Assembly: GCA_031385325.1 (NCBI GenBank)
Contig: JANNBJ010000147.1
Span: forward strand, 34,450 to 98,449
Direction of reading: 5' to 3'
DNA: 64,000 nt
DNA from: SYFY01 sp031385325
GTDB taxonomy: Bacteria; Pseudomonadota; Gammaproteobacteria; Pseudomonadales; Azotimanducaceae
Part shown: positions 42,480 through 55,800 of the stretch, piece by piece
Numbering within the stretch: position 1 is the stretch's first letter
Layout of the letters: each line of letters starts with the position of its first letter
Position numbers and translations under genes: made by a program
The notes under the pieces: generated by a model
What the model was told of the DNA's origin: nothing
Database searches by the model: none
Seen by the model: the letters and a program-made list of their open reading frames with translations, nothing else

Positions 42480-44645
42480 ATGACTTCCGTACACAAGCAG
42501 CGCCGGTACGCGTTACTGGCTTTTGTACTGCTATTTCTGCTCGCTGCGCTCGGCGCGACTCGGCTCAAAGTGACCGAGGACGCATCGGAAGCCATGCTGC
42601 CTACCGATCCGGCCACCGTCGCCCGTTATGCCGACTACCTGAAGCGATTTCCAAGCGATCAGGGCGCACTCGTGGTGTTCGAGAATCTGCTTTGTACTGA
42701 CGCCGGTTGGCAACTGATTCGCAAAGCCGAAAAGGCGTTTCGCAAAGAACCATCAATCGATCGCACCCTGTCACTCGCTTCCCCGTCGACGCGCTATGTC
42801 GTCGGTACTGGCGACACAGTCGATCTCAGCCGCTTCGCCGATGTCGAGTTTGAATCTGGCCAGGCACGCTGCGATGCCGCAGCTGCCTATACGCCCTATC
42901 GCAACGTTCTGGTCTCTACGGATGGCAAGGCTGCGGCGCTCTTCCTGATCGCAGCGGGTGACAAAAATGCCAACGAATTCAGCGATATCTTAACCAACAT
43001 CTATACGCCACTCGCTGCTGAAGCCACCGCCCTTGGCGGCCGGATGATCATCACCGGTGAAGCCATAGTCAGCGCTGAACTATCGCGCGTGGTGGCTCAG
43101 GATTCAGCATTGGTAGGCGGCTTGCTGGTCGCCATGCTGGTGTTGGTATTCATTGTCACGCGTTCGCCGCTCTCCAGCGCCATCGCGCTTGGTCTGTGCT
43201 TGTTCGTGCTGGCTTTTGCGTATGGATTCATGGGGTGGATCGGCATGAAGTTGACGCCAGCCACATCCTTGGTAATTTTTTTGCTGGTGCCACTTACAGG
43301 CACGCTCGTGATACACGCGCATGGTTATGCGTCACGACAGGTCGCGCCACAACTGATTCCTGACGAAGCGCGAATGGCCTTCCTTCTCGCCGGTTCGACC
43401 TGTGCGCTCGGTTTTGCCTGCACCGGGATGACCCCTGCACCAGACATCCAGGCCCTTGCCCTCATGGGGGTGGTCGGGATTTTTGCAAGCATGCTGGGCG
43501 TTTTCCTTTTTGTTTTTCCGACCATGTACGGTGTGAAAAACCTCAAGTTTGCAGTCGCGTTCGCGCTACCACGCTGGCCACTGATACACCCATCAGCGGG
43601 AATTGGCGTACTGGCAATTTTCCTCGTGATTATCGGCTGGGGGCTGTCGCGGCTGGAGATTGACTATGGCCCAACGGACTATCTACCGATGAGCAATCCT
43701 TATCGGGCGGACTATGAGGCGGCTGGCCAGTGGTTCGGTCGCATGAATCTGCCACTGATGATCAGCGCCGACAACGTCGAAGATCCGGAAATCTGGCTGA
43801 AGCTCAAACCGCTCGTTGATCAGCTGTATCAAAAGTACCCCACGGGTTTTCAGGCGACCTGGTTCTACGATCACATCGCCGAGCTCAATCGGGCTATCGG
43901 TGGCAAGGCCGCGTTTCCCGAAGATCCAGACGCCCTGGCACAACTGTTGTTGTGGTTTGATCCTGAAGATCTTGAACTGTACATGGACGAAGACCGACAG
44001 CACCTGCTCATCAACTTGCAGATTCCCTTCGTCGGCTCCGCAGACTATTTTCGCATGAAGACCGTGGTCGACGATTATCTGCAGAAACATCAGATCGAAG
44101 GTCACTTTGTCGGCAGAGTCTCCAGCTTTTTTGAAACCGGTCATCGCATCGGCAGCGACAATCTGAAAGGGTTGGCAATCAGCACTGCCCTGGTCTTCGG
44201 TCTATTCCTCGTGATCTTCCGTAGTCTCAGCTATGCGATCATTGGCATTATCGTTAACGCCGTACCCGTCCTGATGGGTCTGGCGCTGCTTGGTGTGGCC
44301 GGCGTGAAGTTAGACATGGGAAGCTCCGTCGTAGCGGCCATGGCGTTTGGAATCGTGATCGATGACACCACCCATCTGCTGGTCAGGATTCAACAACTGC
44401 AACGCAGCGGTTACGATCCTGCCACTGCAGTGATGCGCGGTGTACGCGAACTCATCGCTCCGGTGATGACCACCACTCTGGTCGTCATGATTGGCTTTTG
44501 CGTCCTGTTTGCTGCGCAGATGCGGCTATTCCATGATTTTGCGTTGCTGATGATCACCACGATGTTCATCGCCCTGCTCGCAGACGTGATCCTGTTACCG
44601 TCTCTGGTACGTCAGTTTGTCAAGGATCCACTCAGCGTCCGGTAA
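42480..44645 (+). CDS. MMPL-family RND exporter
   Basis: Large inner-membrane transporter (721 aa) with two halves, each an N-terminal helix, a periplasmic domain and a five-helix bundle. TM1 is YALLAFVLLFLLAALGA; the second half has SSVVAAMAFGIVIDDTTHLLVRIQQL, the proton-relay helix of RND/MMPL proteins. Similar proteins move lipids such as hopanoids. ATG at 42480 is chosen because the preceding frame is only leader of the divergent thiolase gene. A LolA-like gene follows in convergent orientation 10 bp away. Confidence 0.92.
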   Translation: MTSVHKQRRYALLAFVLLFLLAALGATRLKVTEDASEAMLPTDPATVARYADYLKRFPSDQGALVVFENLLCTDAGWQLIRKAEKAFRKEPSIDRTLSLASPSTRYVVGTGDTVDLSRFADVEFESGQARCDAAAAYTPYRNVLVSTDGKAAALFLIAAGDKNANEFSDILTNIYTPLAAEATALGGRMIITGEAIVSAELSRVVAQDSALVGGLLVAMLVLVFIVTRSPLSSAIALGLCLFVLAFAYGFMGWIGMKLTPATSLVIFLLVPLTGTLVIHAHGYASRQVAPQLIPDEARMAFLLAGSTCALGFACTGMTPAPDIQALALMGVVGIFASMLGVFLFVFPTMYGVKNLKFAVAFALPRWPLIHPSAGIGVLAIFLVIIGWGLSRLEIDYGPTDYLPMSNPYRADYEAAGQWFGRMNLPLMISADNVEDPEIWLKLKPLVDQLYQKYPTGFQATWFYDHIAELNRAIGGKAAFPEDPDALAQLLLWFDPEDLELYMDEDRQHLLINLQIPFVGSADYFRMKTVVDDYLQKHQIEGHFVGRVSSFFETGHRIGSDNLKGLAISTALVFGLFLVIFRSLSYAIIGIIVNAVPVLMGLALLGVAGVKLDMGSSVVAAMAFGIVIDDTTHLLVRIQQLQRSGYDPATAVMRGVRELIAPVMTTTLVVMIGFCVLFAAQMRLFHDFALLMITTMFIALLADVILLPSLVRQFVKDPLSVR

Positions 44646-44655
44646 CGCTCCACAC

Positions 44656-45447
44656 TTATCGGACCCTGCGCAGAGCGTTGGTCGAAAAGTCTCTCGTCTC
44701 GTTCAGCCCAGTGCCGTAACGATAGGGAGACCAGCGCAGCAGTGTTGAGCGTCCCGTCTGCACGTTGGTCATGGTCAGCAGGTGCGGTTGCACAAACTTG
44801 CGTCCACCGGTTGTGTATGACGCGAAGTCTTCGGCAACCAGTGTCTTGAGGGGTTTGTCGTCCCGATCAAAGTACTCGACCCGGCGAATGCGATGGTCAG
44901 TGCTATCAATGGAAACCAGCTCGCGGGCATACCCGGAATACGTGTCCTTACGCTTGCGTTCAACCACGTCACATACCAGCCGTTCACACGCTTCCTGCCT
45001 GAGCCAGTGGTACGCGAATTCATCCACTGCGTAGTCCGTCAGATCTTCGTAGGCAAACGTGCTGCCGACAAACGGCCCCGAGCGATCCTTGCTGGCAATC
45101 TTCTTCACCCGTTTGATGCTGGGCAGGAACAGCCACTGATCATCATCGGATTCACGATTGGACCAGGTCAGCAGCGCGGTATCGGCGATCGCCTTGGGCA
45201 GATCGAAGACCACGAGTGTCTTCACCTGGCTGCCCGCAGTTTCCATCTGGCGCAATCGCAGCTTGCGCACGGCGGCCTTGCCGTTAGCCGACCGCAGTTC
45301 CATCTCCAGCTCCACGTCGAGGTCAACATAACCATGACTGGCGGCGTATTCAGCTTCTGCCACGGCCTGGCCTCGGGCCGGATCCGCCTGCGCCAAGCCC
45401 ATCGCCAACAGCCCCATCAGGAGAAACAATCCTCGCACGTTCAGCAT
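44656..45447 (-). CDS. Outer-membrane lipoprotein-sorting (LolA-like) protein
   Basis: Periplasmic protein of 263 aa with the leader MLNVRGLFLLMGLLAMGLAQA. The mature part has LRLRQMETAGSQVKTLVVFDLPKAIADTALLTWSNRE, then DQWLFLPSIKRVKKIASKDRSGPFVGSTFAYEDLTDY, the signature of the PF17131-like LolA-fold family. Such proteins are regularly encoded beside MMPL exporters, as here, and may carry lipid between membranes. The first codon is set at 45447 by the leader; frames further upstream are shadow. Confidence 0.9.
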   Translation of the reverse strand: MLNVRGLFLLMGLLAMGLAQADPARGQAVAEAEYAASHGYVDLDVELEMELRSANGKAAVRKLRLRQMETAGSQVKTLVVFDLPKAIADTALLTWSNRESDDDQWLFLPSIKRVKKIASKDRSGPFVGSTFAYEDLTDYAVDEFAYHWLRQEACERLVCDVVERKRKDTYSGYARELVSIDSTDHRIRRVEYFDRDDKPLKTLVAEDFASYTTGGRKFVQPHLLTMTNVQTGRSTLLRWSPYRYGTGLNETRDFSTNALRRVR

Positions 45448-45597
45448 CACCAAAAACCGCTCCACCAAAGACTGGCCGGATTGTGCACACCTTTTGGCAG
45501 CAAGACACCACTGGCAGAAAGACACCACGAATGGTCGGGTGGTTGCTTCGCATGCCGTCTGCGCTACAGTGCAGACTTCCAACGACAGGGGAACGAA

Positions 45598-46434
45598 GTG
45601 GCCATCAATCCAGAAGCAGTCGGTGCGGAAGGCGGGCCGGTGCGACGTTCGTGGACGTCCAGGGATACCCTTCTGTACGCGGTAGGTGTCGGGGCCGGCT
45701 GTGATGAACTCGCGTTCACCACAGAAAACACCAGGGACACCGCACAACGTGTGCTGCCCACTTTTGCCGTCATCATCGGTGGGGGTGGTGTGCCGATGAA
45801 CCGGATCGGTTCATTCAACCCTGCACTGATGGTTCATGGCGAACAAGGCATCGAACTGTTTGGGGCACTGCCTGCAGAAGGTGAAATCGAAAGCCGTGGT
45901 CGTGTCAAGGCGATCTGGGACAAAGGTTCAGCAGCGGTACTCGAATTCGAGTCAACCTCCATCGACGTCAAGACCGGCAAACCGCTGCTCAAAACCAGCA
46001 CGAGTCTCTTCTGTCGCGGAGAAGGTGGCTTCGGTGGCGAACGTGGGCCTGCCGACAAACTGGAATTTCCCGCCCGCAAGCCAGATCACGTCGTCACCTA
46101 TCAAACACGAGTTGACCAGGCCCTCACCTATCGGTTGTCCGGCGATCGCAATCCACTGCACTCGGATCCTTCGTTTGCCGCCATGGGCGGATTTCCGAAA
46201 CCGATTCTGCACGGGCTGTGTACCTGGGGGTTCACCGGTCGCGCGCTTCTGCACAGCCTGTGCGACAGTGATCCTTCCCGATTCAAGGCCATGAAGAGCC
46301 GCTTCAGCAAACCCGTGATCCCCGGGGACGAAATCACCGTCAGCATGTGGGTGACCGGCAATGAAGCCCTGTTTCGTACCAACAACCAGAATGGCGAGAT
46401 CGTGATCGATCAGGGCCAGTTCCGGTTCGGATGA
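45598..46434 (+). CDS. MaoC-family enoyl-CoA hydratase 2
   Basis: R-specific enoyl-CoA hydratase (278 aa) with two hotdog halves. The second half holds the hydratase-2 motif intact: YRLSGDRNPLHSDPSFAAMGGFPKPILHGLCTWG, with the catalytic Asp and His. The N-terminal half (DTLLYAVGVGAGCDELAFT) matches the eukaryote-like MFE-2 hydratase layout. GTG at 45598 follows an AGGGGA site. It is divergent from the LolA-like gene and overlaps the next small membrane gene by ATGA. Confidence 0.93.
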   Translation: MAINPEAVGAEGGPVRRSWTSRDTLLYAVGVGAGCDELAFTTENTRDTAQRVLPTFAVIIGGGGVPMNRIGSFNPALMVHGEQGIELFGALPAEGEIESRGRVKAIWDKGSAAVLEFESTSIDVKTGKPLLKTSTSLFCRGEGGFGGERGPADKLEFPARKPDHVVTYQTRVDQALTYRLSGDRNPLHSDPSFAAMGGFPKPILHGLCTWGFTGRALLHSLCDSDPSRFKAMKSRFSKPVIPGDEITVSMWVTGNEALFRTNNQNGEIVIDQGQFRFG

Positions 46435-46814
46435 TGCGCATCGCACTCCTGGTGCTGGCGGCGCTGTTGTCGGTCGTTCTCGTCGAAGGTGGGGTCATTG
46501 CTTGGCTGAACCTGGCCAGCACTGATGTTGATCTGACGGGGCACTTTTTCCTCCTCGGAGTGGCACCCGTGGTACTGCTTGTCACGCTCATCATTGGACT
46601 GCTGTTCAGCCGGGTTTTTGCCTTCAGACCAAAAGTCCATGGCACTGCCTACCTGCTGCTATGGCTGGTGCTGCACGCAGGGATACTGAAGCTGATGGGC
46701 AATCCAGCCATGGACATCGCCTGGTATCTGGAGACGATTGTCGTAGTCGCTGGCCTCGTGCTGATGCTGCTCTACTTCACACGCTGGCGGGTGGCGGACG
46801 AACCGGCACCCTAA
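46431..46814 (+). CDS. Small four-helix membrane protein, unknown
   Basis: 127 aa, no recognised domain. Four hydrophobic segments: IALLVLAALLSVVLVEGGVIAWL, FFLLGVAPVVLLVTLIIGLLF, AYLLLWLVLHAGILKL and ETIVVVAGLVLMLLYF. The start overlaps the hydratase stop (ATGA), so it is real and co-translated, but its role is unknown. Convergent with the giant gene 15 bp away. Confidence 0.75.
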   Translation: MMRIALLVLAALLSVVLVEGGVIAWLNLASTDVDLTGHFFLLGVAPVVLLVTLIIGLLFSRVFAFRPKVHGTAYLLLWLVLHAGILKLMGNPAMDIAWYLETIVVVAGLVLMLLYFTRWRVADEPAP

Positions 46815-46829
46815 GACCAGTGGTGGAAC

Positions 46830-49800
46830 TCAGTACTTGCCAACCGCGTTGATGAACCAACCCTTGAAGTCGTAGTCGACATTGGTCAGGTCATCGGAGA
46901 AGTCGACAAAGCTGTAGCCCACACCGAGGTGGAAGTTGTCCGTGATATGGCGGTCAACACTGATCAGGAAGCCACTTCGCTGACTATCGTCCGATTCGGC
47001 GTCCAGCCAGCGGTATTCCGCCAGCGCGTCCCAGTTTCGCATCACATGCCAGCGAACGCTACCTGCGGCAAAGTTGGCATCACTGGCAAACCAGTCGCCA
47101 CCATCTCGCAGCAGGCGTACTTCGCCTTCGCGACGCGCCAGTTTGAGCCCGAGATCAAACTGTGGATGGACACGATAAATCCCTTCCCACGACAGCACCT
47201 GCAGGCGACGATCGGTCTGCGCATTTTCCTGACCGATGCTCTGCAGATCGTAGAGATACGTGTACTTCGAGAACCAGTTGAGCCGGTTGTTATCCACCGG
47301 ACGATAGGCGATACCGGCAGAGCCTTCGATCAATCGACCATCATCCTGATTCGTGAGCCGGTTTTTTGTCCTCGAGAAGTTCAATTTGGCGGCGGCGCGA
47401 TAGGCGTTAGAGAGCCTGAAGTCCACGCGATTGGTAGTGAGCCACTGCACTGATGAAGTACCAGCTCCCTCATCTTCACGATATTCCAGCCGGCTGGAGT
47501 AACGATGCCGATCACCGGTGTGACCACCACCAACACTGTATGCGGAGCGCTCGACCTCGCCAGTCACCGTCTGCAGATTCGTATCCTGCAGGGTGAAGCC
47601 GGCATACCAGCCACTCGGCAGGGCATAGTCGAGTCCGAAGGCGGAGCCAAGTCCGGCACCTTCCGGCCCACGATTGAACTGCCCTTCGGTAAAGAGCCGG
47701 GCTCGGTCATTCATGGCCCAGCGATGGCCAACAGTGGTGTTCGTACCGATGGTATCGAGCAGGGACGGTGAAGTTGCCGCAACAAATGGATCTTCGGTCG
47801 TGTCGGTCGAATGGGTGACTGTTCCATACAGCGTGTGCGCCGAGTTCAGTCGATGCTCCACACCGGCCACCGCGCCCGTACCCCGATGTCCGTCGCGCGC
47901 TTCAACTTCGGCCTGGGTGTCATCGTTGATGGCGACACGCGTACCGACATGCACCTGATCATTGTTGTCATAGTCTGACGACGAATCGATCGTTGCCTGA
48001 CCACCACCATAGACCGTCACCTGGTCAGTCAGACGATGTTCGTATTGCACAGCGCCAAGCGTTGCATCGGCATTACCACTGACCGGCACACGTGTTTGCG
48101 CGTGTTGCGCTTCAGCAGTCAGCACGCCACGCTCACCGACCTTGCGGGCCACCGTCAATGCACCCCGATCCTCATTGGCCAGACCGGTCACTTCATAGTG
48201 ACTGGCGCGCGCACCGACCTTCCAGTTTTCACCCACTGGCAGCTGGGTCTCGACCCCGGCTTCCTTGACGTTGGCACCATCGTCTCGACGTGCCACCGAA
48301 TACTCGTCATCCACATCCTTGGCCCAGACGTTGGTAATCCAGTTCACCGGACCACCAAAGTCGCCGGCGTTGACATGGATGTCCACGCTTGCGGCATCAC
48401 CTTTGCGATCCAGCAGTCCGGCATTGACGGCGCGGAAGGAGAGGCCGCCATCGGTGGAGACAAATCGTTCCGCCTGCGTGGATTCCGATTGACCGTACTC
48501 GACCTTGGCCCAGGTGTTTTCCGCAGCTTTCAACGTCACGTCTACTCCACCGAGGGTATAGTCATCACCACCACGTGCTTCATCAACAACTGTTGCGCCA
48601 ATGGCCACATGGTTGCCAATCCACTGCCGCGCGTTGCCACCCAGCACGATCTGATTGGTATCAAACTGATTGGGCACATATTCGTAGTCGACGAACAGCA
48701 CCACTTCGTTACCCGCAAGCGTGCCTTCGCTGATCAGCGACGGTGCACTGGCCTGGGCCAGCTGCATGAGCGGACGTGACAGAACCAACCGCCCCTGCAA
48801 CTCGTCGATCTCATAGTCAAGACCCTGCTGCAGCGGACGGTTATCGATCACCCGGTTGGAGCGCGGATCACGGATTTCGATTCGGGCCTTGTCGGAACCA
48901 GGCAGAACATCGGTATGACGCAGGTAATACAGACTGCCACCGGTGCCGAGGAATTCGGAATGCCCAAGCGCGGTCTGGTTTTCGGAACCGAACGCGGTCA
49001 CGCTGGTCTTCGTGTCGCCAAATTTGGTGACACCTAGTGAGTTGTAGCTGCCACGTGCACCGTACAGGCCGCGACTGTACTGGATGACTTCGTTACCGGT
49101 GAGACCGGTTTCGAAGTTGCCCCACACCGCTTCGCTGCGATCCCATTCAAGGCGTGCATACATGCGACCGTGTGTGTTCACGTCAGCAATCGTCGTGGAG
49201 TCATCCCCATACACCGGATAGTACTGATCCGGATCCAGCCGCCGGAAGAGGCTCTGTGCATCCTTGCGATGAATGTTGTCAAAGAGATCTTCCAGTTCTT
49301 CTTCGCGTGTATCGAGCTGGGCAGTAACCAGGTATTTGCCTTTGATCCGGCCTTTCAGATAGAACGCCAGACGACCTTCGATCAGCATATCGCCGTCATA
49401 ACGGTCATCCGCCTGCAGTGGCTCGATGGCCCCGGATATCGAGCTGTCAGACAGCGTGATATCGGCCAGTGCCACGAGGAACTGATATCGACCGGACACA
49501 TCAACCGCCAGCTGGTGATCAGCAGAGTTGCCGTCGCCATCCGTGATGACGAGTGGCATGACATGTTTGCCAACGGGCAGAAGATATTCGACGGCGAACT
49601 GGCCATCTTCATCAAGCGGAAGCGTTTCACCGCGCAGCACAACTTCCAGTCTTTTCCCGAGATGATCACCCTGCACGCGCACCCGTGATCCATAGATCGG
49701 AATGGTGCGCGCCGCGAGGTCATTACGAGCCAGCGCCAGTCCATAACCACTGCCGGAAACAGAATCGCCGGAGAGACCCGTCGCCATTGCGCGGGGTACT

Positions 49801-52800
49801 GAGGTGACCTGCTCGTCTGCGAGTGGCATGAAACCACGAACTGTAGCGTCAGCCCGACGATTGAGCGCCTGACCTGCTTCGGTGAGATTTTCCGCGACCG
49901 GAATGTTCGGACCGGAACCCAGTTCTTCTGAATCCTGCACACGATCGCCGAGTCCTTTGCGCAGATAATCCGCAACCACCCTGGCGCGCCGGTTCGACAG
50001 ATCGTCATTGTCAGGAATGATCGGTCGGCTGCGTGGTGCGATTCGTTTGGTCGAAGTGTGCCCTTGTACCTTGAGTTCAACACGTGGCGCTGCACGCAGT
50101 GCTTCAACGATCGAATCGAGCGCGGCTCGATCCTGCGCATTGAGGTCGGTCCCGAAGTCGGTGAAATGGGCGGTATGGGCCAGCACCTGTTCACGACCCT
50201 TGCCGGGCAGGAAAATGGTCACACCCTGATCGATCAGCCCCAGTCCAACGTGAATGGCATCTGCATCAACACTTGCCTTCAGGTGCTGTCGTGAAAGTAC
50301 TCCACCCTCGATGAGTAATGCTTTCTGGACATGCGTTCGATCCTCGTGACCCTGCGCATCCACCGCGCGCAGCACGTAGTTGATCGCGTCTCCACTCGCG
50401 AGCCGAGTTCCCTTGACAGCCCAATCGAGGCGGTGCATCTGCTGGTGACCGGTCTTGTTGTCGATGCGCAGTTGAGCAATAGGTCGCACCAGATCGGTGT
50501 CATCGCTGCTGTGTATATCGATGCTGAATTCATCCACAAACGCGCTGTAGTTGCTGTAGATCAGAAACTCGACGTCTTCCGCGACCAGACCATCGCGCAG
50601 AGGAATGTGTGCCGGTCCGATCAGGGTCAGCCGTGGCGCCATCGCGGTCGGATCTTCCGTCCACCAGATCACGCCACCATCCTTGAGACGAACCACCTGT
50701 TCACCCAGGAGGTCCGCACGACCATGATCATCGAGTTCAGCAGATGGCGCGTACACGCTGCCATCCTCATTTTCGATGACGACAACAGGAATACCGCTCT
50801 TGTCTCGACAGACATCGGCAAGACATCGATCTGCAGATTCCGCCACGGCGCTCGGGATCATCACATCAAGCACACCATCGACGGCGCGCGCGAGCCATGG
50901 CAGCACGACCGTGTCGATCAACCCGACGTCTTCAGTGGACGGCGTCATCCGGATTTCAATCTGCCTGGTGACATCGTCGCCAGCCATTTCACAGAGCGCT
51001 TCGATCAGTGCATCAGCCCGGCGTCGAGCCAGTGCTGCCGCTGCATCACCCTGCATCTGGCCATCGGTGTAGGCCTCAACCCAGAGGTTGACGTATGCAC
51101 CTTGCCGAAGTTCACCGGCGAGTGCCGCAAGCTTGGCGCGATAGCCCGGCAGTACCACTGCCGATCCCGGCTTGAAGAACATCTCGGCGATCTTCACCGT
51201 CAATCGCTTCGACTGGTGTTCAATCGTTGGCACGCGTACCGCAAAATCAAATTGATTCATCAGCCCTTGCGACAGGCGCAGCACGCGTGGATTTTCGCTG
51301 ACAAACTCGGTGCCCGGGGGCAGCGTCGCGGAGTCGACCTTCATGATGAAGTTTCGACCACGTTCCAGGAAACCACCATCAACACCGGCCAGATGAAAGC
51401 GCCCGAATGCATCGGTTTCAATCAACAGACCTTCAACGGTAGCCAACCGCACACCGGGTAGCCCCTGCTCATCGATGCCGTTGTTGATGACACGAACACG
51501 AACATGTTGTGAATCCGACCCTCGTTCGGTTTGAAGCCGGATCACCATGGCCTGACCGTTGGTGCCACCCGAGACTTGCCGGTGGTGCTGCTCGTCACTG
51601 CCCTTGCCACTGAGGATCAGCCGGGTGCCTTCACGAGACTGCACTTCAACGCGCGACACATGTGCGCCTACCGGCAAATCAAGCATGACCCCTGCGCTGT
51701 TACGTCCAGTGCGATCATTGACACCATAGCGTCCTGGCAGGTCGCCCAGCGCAATTCCGCTGGTCAGCGATCCGGACACCGCAACCGGTTCGTTGGCAGC
51801 GATTTGTTGCATCACCGAGGCAGGTTCACCGCCTTCAGTCCACACCCACAGTTTGACATCCGAAGCGGCAGCAGAATCCTGCCAGCCGTCACCATCAACA
51901 TCGTTGAAGACCTTGCCGATGATGGTGGTCTCTTCAAAATCCGGATCGGCGATGACCGTGACCTGAGCCTGAGCGGATGCGCCTGCCGGCGAAGGGCCGA
52001 CAAACGGCGTCGCCGTATTGAGATACTCGCCATGCACAACACCAGCGCTGACACGCGTCACATAGCGGATGCGCCGCACCTGACCGCGGGCCAGATCAAA
52101 ACCTGCGAACGTCACCGGTCGGGTGCCTGAGACCAGCAGTGTCCCACCGTCGATGAGCCTCGCAGAGTCCTCCACATAGGAGAACCCGGCGGGCAACTGG
52201 TCGACAATCGACACACCAGGCAAAGCCAGCGGCGTGTTGTTCGTGATGGTCAGCGTATAGGCGACCAGACCACCCACCGTGGTGGAGCGCTGTTCAGCCT
52301 GTTTGTTCAACTGCACGCCGGTACTGGCAACACTGACCGGATCAAGAGGAATATGGTTCCACACGATGTTCGGATCACCATTTGCCAACACGAAGCTGAC
52401 AAAGTAATTCACGGGCAGGCCCACTGCGGGTGGTTGCGGCGAGGTGCCAACACGAACCGGATCTGGCAACCCGGTTGGATCGAGAGCCGATGCCTGCGGT
52501 GGCAGCGTCACGGAATACCCGGCGTTATATCCCGCGGGCGTGGTCGGCACGATCAGAAATGTACTTCCCGAAGGGCACTCTGGCCTTGCACCCAGGAGCA
52601 TATCAAATCGATAGAAACCGTCAGCGCCGGTCCGCTGCGCCTGTTGACCAGTCAGCAGACAGGCCGCGGGCAGAGGAGCACCAGAGGTCGCCGACACCAT
52701 GGTCACGACGACACCGCCAATCGGCGACCGCGAGACGCTGTCAAAGATGATGCCAGAGGGATCGATCGGCATGTTCTGATCGATCACCACCACTTCAGGT

Positions 52801-55800
52801 GCCAGAGTGATGTTGTCAATGAGGTTGTAGGAAGCGCCGCTTTCCGGATGCAGAAGTGTCACGGAATATCCGGCGCCCGGTGTCAGCCCGGTGACTACAT
52901 ATGAGCCGTCGGCAGCAACCAGGACATCGGCCACCTGTACGCCATTACGCAACACCCGAATCGTCCAGCCGGCCAGTGGCATCTCACCGGAATCAAATAT
53001 TCCATTCTGATTGGCATCGAGCCAGGAGTTTCCGGCGATGCCAGCCACTCCGACCACCACACCGGTATCACTACGCGGTGTCACGCCGCCGTTACTGCCC
53101 AGTTGATCGCTGTAGTTGATCGTCACCGTGTCGTCTTTCTGGGTGTTCATGCGGCCATCGTTGTTGACGCCTGCACTCGTCCCGAAAATCGTTGGCAGTG
53201 TGTTTTCAAACCGCCCCGTATTCGGTCCGGTTTCGGTCAGTGTGCGAGTCTCCTGCTCAGCTGTTCGGTTATTGACCACCACCACGCTGATCGACTGAGG
53301 TGTCACCGGATCCGTGTTGACATCGGCATCGATGACAACCAGTTGCAACGTATCGCCGGGAATGCTCTGGTCCGTGATGTCCACGCTGCCATTTTCACCG
53401 GGGGTGTAGGTGATGGGGGTTGGCACCGAGTTGTCGCCGGGAATGCCATTGCCATCCGGATCCGGATTGATCCCGTTGGTCGACGTGTCAGTTACATTCG
53501 GAGTACCCGGCGTCGGATTTCCGGGGCTCTCGCCGGAAGCAACCGCGAGATTCTGGAACGGGCCTGTGTTGCCGTTCGGATTGAAGACCAGTGTAAAGGT
53601 GATGGTCGCCGAAGCACTTGGCGCCAGAGACTGGGTTCGCGCCAGAAGCTCGGTGTTGGCAGATCCATCGAAGGCAGGATTCAATGCCGACAAGGCACCG
53701 GCAATGGTCACATTCTGAACTCTGGTGACCAGCGCCGGGGTTATGCGCGCCGCGATGTTGTCGACCAGTCCGATGTTCGACAACACCTCTGCACCCATGT
53801 TGGTCATGGTCAGCGTAATCGTTGAACTGAACGTGCCATCAAGATTGGCCACACTCGCGCCTGCCGCCTTGGCCAGACCTAGTCGCGCGTTGTTGCTGGT
53901 CAGCAGCACATCGCTGTTGTCGGTATCAGTGACAACTACCGCGGATCGTACACTGCGACCACTGACCGTCGCGGCATTCCCATAAGTGCCCGCCGGGCGT
54001 TGGACAACGAGATCCACTTCGACCACACCAATGACGCCAGCCGCCAGTGTGCTGGCGGGCAACAACAGTTGCATCGCACTCGGCGACCCTGCAAACGCAG
54101 GATCGGCCAACAGGGTGCTGCCGGGGCTTGAGACCCGCACGGCACTGATGCTGTAGTTGCCAGCACCGAAAGTAGTATCGAGACTGTCCTGCAGAGACAG
54201 GTTGTTGAGGTCCACGTCACCGGTATTGGTGATGGTGAGACGATAGGTGAGCGTGTGCTGGCCACCACCGATCTCAGCTGGGCCTGCGCTCACGTCATGC
54301 ACGAGTTCGATCGCCGGCGCTTCAGCGAGTGTGCTGATCGAGAATGACCCTTCCGAACGATAGTCATTCAGTGCAGCGTTACTGGTCAGCGGCGCATTCC
54401 CTGCACCGGTGGCCAGGCTCGCATCGGTTCGTGTGCCGTTAAGCTCCGTACCTGCAGGCAAGCTTGCATAGGCAATACTGGTCGCGCCGTTCACCGTCAC
54501 GCCGGTGGCGAATGCAGGCAGCAGCGTTGCATCAAACTCGATACTCAGCGTCGCGCCTGCGGCCATCTGCACCAACGAACCCATCGTCAGGGTGTCACCC
54601 GTGGTCAGTGTTGTTGTCACCGACAGATCGCCCGTTGTCAGTGTGGTGGCAGTGCCATTGCGAAACACGTTGCCAGTGGCCAGAACGGAAACCGGAACAA
54701 TGCTGCCAATGTTCTGTGGCAAGGCCAGTGAATACCCGCCGCTGGTCGGTGCACCAATCTGGAAACCGGCTGCAGTGCCGGTATTTTCAATCAGCGCGGT
54801 GAATCGCGTCACTTTTGATGCGACGGTTCGATTGTCGACGGGATTCGGATTTGCCGAAATCGTCACTTGCACGTGTGGCTCACGAATCACGTTCGCAACC
54901 ACGTTTGAAACCAGGTTGGTTGGGCCACTGACCAGACCGTACGGCCCGGACATCACCAACCCATCCTGACCACTCAGTTCATTGGCCACCACCGCCTCAT
55001 ATTCGATGAGCGCGTATTCGGCGTTGCCATCACCATCACTGGTGGTCAGGTTGCCAAGATTCCAGATGGGATCCGTCCCGGACACAAACGGTCCACCGAT
55101 CGGCTCCACGGCACAATCCGGCACGACGGATGCGATGGTCGTGTCGTTGCCACTCTTGCCTGCAGTACCACTGGTGCAACTCAGCACGGGCGACGCTGTG
55201 ATAGCGCTGTTGTCAGACACCAACGCGATTCGCGCTGTGCCTGAGATATAGATCATGCCGGTCGGCAGTTGATCGGTGACCGTCGCGGCGGTCAGCGTCC
55301 CTTCCGGAATTCTGGTTTGCAGCCGATAACGCACTCGCTCGCCAATCGTCGACGGGCGTGGATCGCCCACTGTGTCCGCGGTATTGTCAGGCGTCTCCGG
55401 CAGCGAAGTCGTCGTGATTCGCTTTAACACCGTGGGCGCTTCGATGGTGACTGTGGCCGCGTCCTGTCGCTGGTATGAACCCTCGGTTCCTGGCAGAGAG
55501 CCAGTCGGGTTGGGCGTAGTGCCTGTGAGTGGCAGACTGGTGTAGTTCACCGTGGAGGTGTTGATGATCTGGGTACCGGCGGACAACGCGGCATTGGTGG
55601 TCGCAAAGTAACGAATTTCGCAGACTTCACCGGCCGGCAGACCGGCAAACGAAACGCTCAGACCTGTGCCATTCGGATCCGCGTCATCGATCACCAGACT
55701 CGCAGCAGTACACGTATCGCCGCCTGGTGAAGCAGGTGGCTGTGGGCCGGTGATACCACTCAGACCGTCATAGGTCAGGTTGGCTGGCAGTACATCGCCA

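Noticed and set aside
44893..45597. Long + strand extension upstream of the MaoC hydratase
   Set aside because: It is antisense to the LolA-like gene, has no domain, and the GTG at 45598 has a ribosome site where the hydratase fold begins.
47505..53825. Several + strand frames of 170-370 residues inside the giant gene
   Set aside because: They are antisense shadows caused by codon bias in the giant gene; none has a ribosome site or known domain.
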